A DNA stretch of 17,413 nucleotides, taken from NCBI GenBank assembly GCA_046538345.1, contig JBKHJB010000028.1:1-17413 (forward strand). The letters run 5' to 3'. Of this stretch, positions 1 through 6,212 are shown one piece after another. The translations under genes and the position numbers were made by a program. Source of the stretch: PUND01 sp046538345 (lineage in GTDB: Bacteria > Planctomycetota > Phycisphaerae > SM23-33). How positions within the stretch are numbered: the first letter of the stretch is position 1; every line of letters begins with the position of its first letter. The notes under the pieces were generated by a model. It saw nothing but the letters and a program-made list of their open reading frames with translations, had not been told where the DNA came from and searched no databases.

Positions 1-23
1 CTTTAGCAGAAAAGCGCACCTGC

Positions 24-28
24 GGGAG
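24..28 (+). promoter_or_regulatory. Ribosome binding site of gspG
   Basis: GGGAG lies six bases before the ATG at 35 and fixes that start. The rest of 1-34 shows no promoter. A TAG at 4-6 could be the stop of an upstream gene, but only six bases are visible, so this cannot be tested here. Confidence 0.6.
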
Positions 29-34
29 AGAACA

Positions 35-478
35 ATGAGCAGACGTGACAGCAGCAGACGCCGGGGCTTTACACTCATCGAGCTGATTATCGTCGTCAGC
101 GTATTGGCGTTTCTGACCGGCATCGCCGTGGTGGGCTACCCCGCCATCCGCCGGGGGCTGGACAAGGACGCCACCGAGGCGCTCATCGCCCAGACCGAAA
201 GCGCGGTGGAGTTCTACCACGCGAACCTCAACCGCTATCCGACCACCGAGGAAGGTCTGACCGTGCTGATCGAGAAGCCCCAGGACGAGTCGCTCGCGGA
301 GAAATGGAGTGGTCCCTACCTGGAGAAGAAGGAAATCCCCAAGGACCCCTGGGGCAACGAGCTGAAATACGAGCGAGTGGACGAGGACGATGCGGCCCAG
401 CCGTTCAAAATCTGGTCCGTGGGTCCAGACGGACAGGATGGCACCGACGATGACATTCGTCCCTGGTCGGAAGAATAG
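35..478 (+). CDS. gspG: Type II secretion major pseudopilin GspG
   Basis: This is the major pseudopilin (147 aa), the subunit that polymerises into the T2SS pseudopilus in the periplasm. The short basic leader ends at Gly11 and is followed by FTLIELIIVVSVLAF, the type III signal cut and N-methylated by prepilin peptidase, with the conserved Glu at mature position 5 (E16). The hydrophobic helix leads to a soluble domain containing PKDPWGNELKYE and a C-terminal Asp-rich loop, SVGPDGQDGTDDDI. Both are hallmarks of GspG, and the loop is the calcium-binding region in characterised homologues. Length is normal for the family. It is the first gene of the visible cluster, has a good Shine-Dalgarno, and overlaps gspH by 29 bases. 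It is distinguished from type IV pilins by the DPWG motif and the acidic C-terminus. Confidence 0.96.
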   Translation: MSRRDSSRRRGFTLIELIIVVSVLAFLTGIAVVGYPAIRRGLDKDATEALIAQTESAVEFYHANLNRYPTTEEGLTVLIEKPQDESLAEKWSGPYLEKKEIPKDPWGNELKYERVDEDDAAQPFKIWSVGPDGQDGTDDDIRPWSEE

Positions 479-1028
479 GCACGGCGCGGGCTTTGGCTTC
501 ACTCTGCTGGAGCTGGTGCTTGTGCTGGTGCTGCTATCGCTCCTGGCCGGCGTAACGGCGTTGAGCGTCAGCGGCTTCGGCCGGACGCGGGCGCTGGAAG
601 AAACCGCGCGCCGCCTGGAGACGGCGCTACGGTTGGCGCGCGTAGAAGCGGCCGGTACGGGTCGGAGAATCCGCCTGACGCCGGATGCCGAAACCGGGTC
701 GCTCCAGGTCACCTGGGAGCCGGAGCCGCTTCAGCGACCGGGCGAGTTCAGGAATTATCCGTGCAGTTGGCACGGCTACCTGCCGGGCGGGTCTGTGCGG
801 GTGGTCGGCAGCGAACTGACCGGCGATAGCCGCTATCGCACGCTGTGGTCCGAGCGGGCCGGCGAGGAGACAGGCGAGCGGCTGGAGGCGCTGACATTCT
901 ATCCGGACGGTACAAGCGACTCCGGCGCCGTGGAGCTGCAGTCCGAGGCCGGCAGCATCGTTGTGCGTATAAGCGGGCTGACCGGCGCAGTAAGCAGAGA
1001 ACTGTCGGGACCGGACCGGAACTACTGA
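450..1028 (+). CDS. gspH: Type II secretion minor pseudopilin, GspH-like
   Basis: A minor pseudopilin of about 192 aa. The leader MTFVPGRKNRHGAGFG precedes the prepilin peptidase site G|FTLLE, with Glu at mature position 5, then a strongly hydrophobic helix (LVLVLVLLSLLAGV). The C-terminal part is beta-rich with several short strands, as expected for GspH, a tip-associated minor pseudopilin. The frame stays open upstream to 390. I chose the ATG at 450 because it leaves a short leader; ATG 438 is possible, while 390 would give an implausibly long leader. The start lies inside the end of gspG (29-base overlap), which points to translational coupling. The assignment to H rather than another minor pseudopilin rests on gene order (G-H-I-J-K) and on Glu5. 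The globular domain itself is not distinctive. Confidence 0.85.
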   Translation: MTFVPGRKNRHGAGFGFTLLELVLVLVLLSLLAGVTALSVSGFGRTRALEETARRLETALRLARVEAAGTGRRIRLTPDAETGSLQVTWEPEPLQRPGEFRNYPCSWHGYLPGGSVRVVGSELTGDSRYRTLWSERAGEETGERLEALTFYPDGTSDSGAVELQSEAGSIVVRISGLTGAVSRELSGPDRNY

Positions 1029-1043
1029 AAACCGTATCGAAAC

Positions 1044-1048
1044 GGAGG
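1044..1048 (+). promoter_or_regulatory. Ribosome binding site supporting the GTG start of gspI
   Basis: A full GGAGG lies four bases before the GTG at 1053. It supports this non-ATG start, which places a correct prepilin leader in frame; no ATG near this position in the same frame would do so. Confidence 0.55.
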
Positions 1049-1052
1049 GACC

Positions 1053-1490
1053 GTGAACCTGAGCCGAGCACAACACGCGCGCAGTCGCGCCACGAGCGGC
1101 GATGACAGCGGGATAGTCCTGCTGGAGGTCGTCGTCGCGCTGGCGGCGTTCTTTACGCTCGGCGGGATTATCGTCGGCTCGATGAATTCCGCGGCCAACG
1201 CGGCTACGCGCATCCGACAGGACGCGCGGGCGGCGGACCTGGCCGTGACGATCATGTCGCAGATACACGCCGGTATGGTTGAGCCGACCGACGCCGGCCC
1301 GGAATATTGCGACGAGCCGCTGGACGACTGGACCTGGCAGATAGTAACCGAACCGGTTTCCGATTCGCCCGACGCCGGGGAGATGACAAGCGTGGAAGTA
1401 ATCGTCCGCGATACGCGCAGCGGCAGGGCGCATCGTCTGATGGAGCTGGTAACGGCCGAAGCCCGACGCCTCGGCGGGGAGGGGCGTTAA
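1053..1490 (+). CDS. gspI: Type II secretion minor pseudopilin GspI
   Basis: A small pseudopilin (145 aa) starting at GTG. The leader of 20 residues ends in SGDDSG and is followed by IVLLEVVVALAAFFTLGG, where the cleavage G|I and Glu at mature position 5 mark a prepilin peptidase substrate. The LLEVVVALA pattern is typical of GspI, the minor pseudopilin thought to nucleate the I-J-K tip complex. The short C-terminal domain contains a WTWQI strand followed by VEVIV, consistent with the small GspI fold. It lies 24 bases after gspH and shares its stop/start TAATG with gspJ, so I and J are probably made in step. The leader is longer and more acidic near the cut site than usual. Identification rests on the signal, the size and the position between H and J. 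Confidence 0.87.
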   Translation: MNLSRAQHARSRATSGDDSGIVLLEVVVALAAFFTLGGIIVGSMNSAANAATRIRQDARAADLAVTIMSQIHAGMVEPTDAGPEYCDEPLDDWTWQIVTEPVSDSPDAGEMTSVEVIVRDTRSGRAHRLMELVTAEARRLGGEGR

Positions 1491-2227
1491 TGGCGTTTGT
1501 GCGCACAAGGCAACGCGCTGCTTCCCGCGCGGGTTTGACACTGCTGGAGGTGATCCTGGCGCTGGCGCTTACGGTAGGTCTGGCCGGTGCGGTTATGGGC
1601 TTCTATCACCGCTCCGCGTCGCTGAGAGACTCGCTGCTGGAGGAAGTTAATTTCGTCGCGGCTGAGCGGGCGTTTATGGACCTGATAACCTCGGAACTCC
1701 GCTCGGCAGAGAAGCATGGCGCCACCGACACGGCCCTGGAAGGCGGCGAGATGCGGATGCAACTGGTCACCCACACGCTGCCGGGACCGGCCGCCTGGGC
1801 GGCTGTGAACATAACCGAGCAGGCGACGCCGGCTGAGCGGGAGCTTCGGCTGGTGGGCTATCGCGTTTGCGACAGCGAGGACGAAACCGCCCAGCCGACG
1901 GTTTGCGGAATCGAACGAACCGAGCAGAGGCGCCTTGCCGCGCAGGTGGCCGAGGAAGGCGAGGAGATATCCGTGGAGCTTCTCACCGAAGATATCCGGT
2001 TCCTGCGGCTGCGGTATTGGGACGGGTCGGCGTGGATAACGGCGTGGTCCGGTAGTGATCTTCCCGTGGCTGTGGAGGTGACGCTCGGGCGACGACCGCT
2101 GCCGGAAGACACCACGCCGGAAGACTATCCCTACGAGACTTTCACCCGCGTGGTGCACATTCCAGGTTCGCGCGCGCAACTCGGCGAACGCACCAATGTG
2201 GGCTTCGACAGCGGAGGCGGATGGTGA
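1490..2227 (+). CDS. gspJ: Type II secretion minor pseudopilin GspJ
   Basis: A minor pseudopilin of 245 aa. The ATG at 1490 shares a base with the gspI stop and has GGAGG seven bases upstream. The frame is open further upstream, but only this start gives a leader (MAFVRTRQRAASRAG) directly before LTLLEVILALALTVGLAG. Cleavage is expected at G15|L16, with the conserved Glu at mature position 5. After the hydrophobic helix comes a region with RAFMDLITSELRSA, matching the long N-terminal helix of GspJ, and then a beta-rich domain with LRLVGYRV and LRLRYWDGSAWITAW; the YWDGSAW segment resembles the W-containing strand common in GspJ. GspJ joins GspI and GspK at the pseudopilus tip. The gene overlaps gspK by seven bases or fewer. 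Confidence 0.88.
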   Translation: MAFVRTRQRAASRAGLTLLEVILALALTVGLAGAVMGFYHRSASLRDSLLEEVNFVAAERAFMDLITSELRSAEKHGATDTALEGGEMRMQLVTHTLPGPAAWAAVNITEQATPAERELRLVGYRVCDSEDETAQPTVCGIERTEQRRLAAQVAEEGEEISVELLTEDIRFLRLRYWDGSAWITAWSGSDLPVAVEVTLGRRPLPEDTTPEDYPYETFTRVVHIPGSRAQLGERTNVGFDSGGGW

Positions 2228-3585
2228 ACGGCAGAGGCGCCATACTGGTGGTCGTCATGGTGCTGACGGCGCTTACGTCGGTGTTGGCCGGCAGCTTGCT
2301 GTTCCGCATGCACGCGGAAATGTCGGCCTCCGGCGCTTCGCTGCGGGGCGAGCAGGCCTACGCCGCCGCTTACAGCGGCATACGCCGGGCGATGACACTC
2401 GCCGTCGGCGACGACTGGTACGACAACCCCGAACTGCTGAAAAACCAGTTCGTATTCGACGACGGCGTGAACCGGTGGTACTTCACCGTGTACGCGCACG
2501 ACCCCACCGACCACCAATCGCCGCGCTACGGGCTGAGCGACCATTCCGGGCGGATCGACCTCAACTCAGCCGACGCCGATACGCTGCTTGCCCTGCCGAA
2601 TATGACCGACGAGCTTGCCGACACCCTGCTGGACTATCGCGACGAAGACGACGTCACCCGCGCCCAGGGCGCCGAGCAGGGCTATTACGACCAGCTCGAA
2701 TACCCCTATCTGATACCCAACGGTCCGTTCGACTCGGTCGAAGAGCTTCTGATGGTCAAGGGCTTCACGGCTGCGGTGGTGTACGGCGAGGACGCCAACC
2801 TCAACGGCGTTCTTGATGCCAACGAGGACGACGGAGACGACAGCTTCCCGCCGGACAACCGCGACGGAACGCTCGACAGAGGACTGCTCGGCCTGCTCGC
2901 CGTCGATATTTCCACGCCGAACACCGATTCCAACGGAGAGTCGAGGGTGAATATCCTCTCGGCCGACCGCGGGGCTCTGGAAGCGGCCGGGCTTTCCGGG
3001 CAGACCGTTCGCTTCATACTGGTGGTGCGGCGGGAGGACGAGGATATGCTGTCACATCCGTCGGGTCTGCTTCAGGCCGATCACCAGTTGCGGGAGGATT
3101 ACGAGGACCTCGGACTTCGCGCCGGTGACGTTATCGAATCCGGCGTAACATCTGCTGAACTGCCGGACATGCTCGACAAGCTCACCTGCACCGACGAGCA
3201 GACGCTTACGGGACTGGTGAACGTCAACACCGCGCCGGCGGAAGTGCTGGCCGCTCTGCCGGAGGTGGACGAGTACACCGCTCGGCGGATTGTCGATTAC
3301 CGCACGGGCATAGGCGTCGGAGAGCGCGCGACACCCGCGTGGCTGTACACTCAGAACGTGCTGGACGCTTCGGAATTCAAAAGAGTAGCTCCGCGGCTGA
3401 CCACGCGCGGCAGTCGTTTCGGCGTGCGCAGTGTGGGTTTCTCCGTCCCGGACGGGCGGTTCTGCGTGCTGGAGGCGGTTATCGACGTCTCGGCCGGCAG
3501 TCCCCGTATAGTCCGGACTCGCGAGATTACACGGCTGGGGCTGCCGTTCGTGCCGGACGCAGATGAGATCAGGCGGGAGAGCTGA
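2221..3585 (+). CDS. gspK: Type II secretion tip pseudopilin GspK with two helix-hairpin-helix segments
   Basis: GspK-like tip subunit (454 aa). The leader is very short, NGRG|AILVVVMVLTALTSVLAG, and the mature N-terminus lacks Glu5, as is normal for GspK. Two helix-hairpin-helix-like segments are visible: about residues 111-142 (RIDLNSADADTLLALPN) and 332-362 (GLVNVNTAPAEVLAALPEVD). Both match the SAM-like alpha domain of GspK. Between them, residues 191-202 (DANLNGVLDANE) look like an EF-hand or dockerin-type calcium loop, followed by a second Asp-rich stretch (DNRDGTLDRG, 212-221). GspK is known to bind calcium and to cap the pseudopilus. The start could be ATG 2221 or GTG 2224. GGAGG at 2213-2217 is spaced better for the GTG, and the products differ by one residue. 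The stop overlaps the next ATG (TGATG). Confidence 0.9.
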   Translation: MVNGRGAILVVVMVLTALTSVLAGSLLFRMHAEMSASGASLRGEQAYAAAYSGIRRAMTLAVGDDWYDNPELLKNQFVFDDGVNRWYFTVYAHDPTDHQSPRYGLSDHSGRIDLNSADADTLLALPNMTDELADTLLDYRDEDDVTRAQGAEQGYYDQLEYPYLIPNGPFDSVEELLMVKGFTAAVVYGEDANLNGVLDANEDDGDDSFPPDNRDGTLDRGLLGLLAVDISTPNTDSNGESRVNILSADRGALEAAGLSGQTVRFILVVRREDEDMLSHPSGLLQADHQLREDYEDLGLRAGDVIESGVTSAELPDMLDKLTCTDEQTLTGLVNVNTAPAEVLAALPEVDEYTARRIVDYRTGIGVGERATPAWLYTQNVLDASEFKRVAPRLTTRGSRFGVRSVGFSVPDGRFCVLEAVIDVSAGSPRIVRTREITRLGLPFVPDADEIRRES

Positions 3586-5135
3586 TGGGCGCGATCAAAG
3601 AGAAATTCCGGGCTTTGCTGGGCGGTTCGCGTGTGCTGGCCGTCGATTTCGACACGTGCCGGCTGCGCGTGGTGGAGTCGGCCCGCACGGCCGGTCCCGT
3701 GATCATTCGCAGAATCCACAGCGTCGAAATACCCGACGATGTTGATATCAACGTAGCCGAATCCGTCGGCGGGTTCATCGGCTCCACGCTACGGGAAATG
3801 CGTCTGGGCGGGGTCAAGTTGTTGATGAACGTCTCCCGCGGTCAGGCCGTGCTCAAGCCGCTCAGCTTCCCGCCGGGAACCGACGAGGCGGACCTGCCGG
3901 GCATGGTCCTGTACCAGATGGAAAGCGAGCTGCCCTTTGCCGTCTCGGACGCTGTAATCGACTTCACCGTAGAGACGCATTACGCGGCCGAGACCGCCGG
4001 AAGTGACGAATCCGAAAGCGTGGACGTGCTGGTGGCGGCGGTCCGGCTGGCGGTAGTGGACTACTACCGGCGGGTTGCATCCGCGGCGGGCGCGAAGCTG
4101 CTGGGATTGGGATTGCGGCCTTATTCCAACCTCCGCTGCGTGCAGAGCTGTCTGGCCGAGGAGCAGGCCCACTCGGTGGCGCTGGTCAACCTTACCGCCG
4201 ACGAGGCCGAGATCGACGTGCTCAGCGGCGGTGCGCGAAAGCGGCTGGCGTTCAGCCGGTCAGCCGCCATTGGCGGCGGCAAGGACGACGACAGTCGTGC
4301 CCGCGCCGTAGTCACCGAAGCCGCCCGGAGTCTGCGAAGCTATCAGACACTCGACAGCGGCGGACGGATAGACTCTCTGCTTCTCGCCGGCAGCACGGGG
4401 CTGGAACAGCAGGTTGCCGACGCGCTGAGCCGCCGCCTGGGTGTACCCGGCGAGCGGTTCGACCCGTCGTCGGCTTTGGGGTTGACGGTGGGTGAGGAAG
4501 CGTCCGGCTTTGTCGCGGCGCTGGGTCTGGCGGGGGCGGCCGACGCCGAGCCGTTGAACTTCCTGGCGCCCAAGCGCCCGCCCGCTCGCCGCGACACGCG
4601 GAAGATTCGCAAGGTATCGGCCGCCGTCGCGGGAGCGGTCGTGCTGATAGCTCTGATAACCGCCGGCGCGATCGACCTGCGGACCAGACGCGGCGAGCTG
4701 AACGAGCTGAACCGCAAAATCACCGCCAACAAGCCGACCGTCAAAACCGTCGAGAAACTTTCCGATCAACTGGAGCAGGTGGAATCCTGGCAATCCGCCG
4801 GGCGCGACTGGTTGTTGCATTGGGCACACGTGTCCTGCCTGCTGCCTTCCTGTACGGACGTGTACGTCACCAGCGTTCGGAGTAGCAGCGATGGTCGCCT
4901 GGGTTTCGAACTTCGTGCGCGCGAAAGCGAGGTCCTCGACGGGCTGCGGCGCCGTCTGAGCGGCAGCGGATACGAATTTCACTCCGGCGGCGTCTCCACG
5001 ACCGAGGACGAACACGACTACGGTTACGCAGCCACCGTGCATGTCCGAATACCGCCCGATATGGAGGTGGACCTTTCGAACGTTCGGCCGGCGCCAAGAC
5101 CTTCCGACGATATGGCCGCGGGGGAAACGCCATGA
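3585..5135 (+). CDS. gspL: GspL-type inner-membrane assembly protein (PilM-PilN-like)
   Basis: A 516-aa protein with the layout of GspL, which recruits the cytoplasmic ATPase GspE to the inner membrane. Residues about 17-315 resemble the actin-like PilM/GspL cytoplasmic domain: VLAVDFDTCRLRVVESA at the nucleotide-binding start, ELPF at 115-118, LGLRPYSNLRC at 175-185, SAAIGGGKD at 226-234 and LLLAGSTG at 265-272. PLNFLAPKRP (323-332) resembles the INLLP motif at the start of PilN. Residues 344-364 form one transmembrane helix, followed by a probable coiled coil (366-402) and a periplasmic ferredoxin-like domain (about 408-490), as in PilN and the GspL C-terminus. It is therefore a natural PilM+PilN fusion. 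Translation is coupled to gspK (one-base overlap, GGGAG upstream) and to the next gene (ATGA). Confidence 0.85.
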   Translation: MGAIKEKFRALLGGSRVLAVDFDTCRLRVVESARTAGPVIIRRIHSVEIPDDVDINVAESVGGFIGSTLREMRLGGVKLLMNVSRGQAVLKPLSFPPGTDEADLPGMVLYQMESELPFAVSDAVIDFTVETHYAAETAGSDESESVDVLVAAVRLAVVDYYRRVASAAGAKLLGLGLRPYSNLRCVQSCLAEEQAHSVALVNLTADEAEIDVLSGGARKRLAFSRSAAIGGGKDDDSRARAVVTEAARSLRSYQTLDSGGRIDSLLLAGSTGLEQQVADALSRRLGVPGERFDPSSALGLTVGEEASGFVAALGLAGAADAEPLNFLAPKRPPARRDTRKIRKVSAAVAGAVVLIALITAGAIDLRTRRGELNELNRKITANKPTVKTVEKLSDQLEQVESWQSAGRDWLLHWAHVSCLLPSCTDVYVTSVRSSSDGRLGFELRARESEVLDGLRRRLSGSGYEFHSGGVSTTEDEHDYGYAATVHVRIPPDMEVDLSNVRPAPRPSDDMAAGETP

Positions 5136-6208
5136 GCCGGCGACAGAAAATAATCATGCTCACTGTGGGTGTCTATGTTGCCGGGTTCATCTTGTACCTG
5201 TCGGTTAACTCCCTGTGGATATCCCCGGCGCGAAAGCTCAGCGCAAGCATCGCCCGGAAGCGCACCGAACTGCTCGGCCAGGAGACACAGATTCGTTCCG
5301 CCGACCGTATTCGCCGACGGCTGCGTGAATTTGCCGCTTCCACGCTGGGCACCGACGAGACCGTCGTCCGCGAGCGTGTACGAGAGCGGATGATGGAGAT
5401 GTTGCGGCGCAGCGGGCTTGGTTCGTCGGGACTGTCGGTGGATCTGTTCGACGGTGTGCGCCGCGACGCCTATCGGGAGGTCGGCGCGATGGTGCGCGCT
5501 TCCGGTCCGCTGGAGAAGGTGGTGGATTTTCTCCACCTGCTGAGAGCGGACCCGGTGTTGCACCGCGTGGAAAACCTCAGCATCTCGCCGACGCGGCAGG
5601 CGGGGCGTGTGGACCTCAGGTTTCGGTACGCCACGGTGGTTCCCAGCGCATCGGTAGCCGGGGACGTGCCCACGACGCTACCGGCCGCTTCGCCGCCTTC
5701 TCCGTCTCCCGACGGGCGGCGCGAGTGGGTCGAGGCAATTGTCCAACGCGACATGTTCCGTCCCTATATCAAACGTCCCCGTCGCAGGGTTGTTCGCCGT
5801 CCGCAGCCGCAACCCCGTACGCGACCAACATCGCAGCCGTCGCGGCCGCGGACGCCGCCACCGCCTGAGGAGGAGGGCTTCCGCGTAGTGGGTCTGCCTA
5901 CGCTTGGCGGCAAGGTTCAGGTGCAGCTGCACGACCCGCGCGGCGGAGGCGTCCGGAGCTATGAAGTAGGCGACCGTGTGGGGCGGGTGAGGATAGCGGC
6001 CGTCGATTACCGGCGTATGCGATTGGGCGATGACTATTCGACCAGTCGGATCGTGCTCCTGGACAGAGGCATTTATTGGGCTGTGGAGCTGGGAGAGACC
6101 ATCGGCGAGAAACGCCGGTTGGAGGACCACGAACTTCCGCCGCAGTTGCGAACGCAGCCGACCAGCGCGCCGGCGACCAATGCCGGCGATCAGAACGCAA
6201 GAGGGTGA
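5132..6208 (+). CDS. GspM/PilO-like protein with C-terminal GspC/PilP-like domain
   Basis: A 358-aa bitopic inner-membrane protein. A short cytoplasmic start (MSRRQK) leads to a transmembrane helix (about 7-28), a coiled-coil-like stretch (34-95) and an alpha/beta domain (about 100-170; AMVRASGPLEKVVDFLHLL and VDLRFRYATV) matching PilO/GspM. A Pro/Thr-rich linker follows (172-250), interrupted by VEAIVQRDMFRPY (200-212), which resembles the R-N-x-F segment of GspC-type proteins. Residues 249-320 (FRVVGLPTLGGKVQVQLHDP, then the pattern YEVGDRVGRVRIAAVDYRRM) have the strand and glycine pattern of the GspC homology region and PilP. In the GspC family that domain binds secretin N0. I infer that this one protein combines GspM and GspC roles, since no separate gspC is present here. 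It overlaps gspL by four bases and is four bases before the secretin. Confidence 0.72.
   Translation: MSRRQKIIMLTVGVYVAGFILYLSVNSLWISPARKLSASIARKRTELLGQETQIRSADRIRRRLREFAASTLGTDETVVRERVRERMMEMLRRSGLGSSGLSVDLFDGVRRDAYREVGAMVRASGPLEKVVDFLHLLRADPVLHRVENLSISPTRQAGRVDLRFRYATVVPSASVAGDVPTTLPAASPPSPSPDGRREWVEAIVQRDMFRPYIKRPRRRVVRRPQPQPRTRPTSQPSRPRTPPPPEEEGFRVVGLPTLGGKVQVQLHDPRGGGVRSYEVGDRVGRVRIAAVDYRRMRLGDDYSTSRIVLLDRGIYWAVELGETIGEKRRLEDHELPPQLRTQPTSAPATNAGDQNARG
6201..6205 (+). promoter_or_regulatory. Ribosome binding site of the giant secretin
   Basis: GAGGG lies seven bases before ATG 6213, inside the last codons of the preceding gene. It selects the tandem ATGATG at 6213-6218 as start. The next residues give a proper signal peptide, whereas the upstream in-frame extension to 6030 overlaps the previous gene and has no such signal. 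Confidence 0.55.
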
Positions 6209-6212
6209 AATC

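Noticed and set aside
627..1541. A 304-codon minus-strand frame across gspH, gspI and gspJ
   Set aside because: It crosses three recognisable pseudopilin genes with correct prepilin signals, and its own translation has no family features.
4260..5042. A 260-codon minus-strand frame inside the GspL-like gene
   Set aside because: It is a shadow of a protein with a clear actin-like domain, a transmembrane helix and a PilN-like domain.
35..6208. A type IV pilus operon instead of a T2SS
   Set aside because: Despite the PilM/N/O/P flavour, the cluster has a GspG with DPWG and an Asp-rich C-terminus plus the H-I-J-K order with a helix-hairpin-helix GspK. These are specific to type II secretion.
6030..6212. 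Upstream in-frame extension of the giant secretin
   Set aside because: The extension overlaps the end of the preceding gene and has no ribosome binding site or signal sequence. The ATG at 6213 has GAGGG at good spacing and gives a proper signal peptide.
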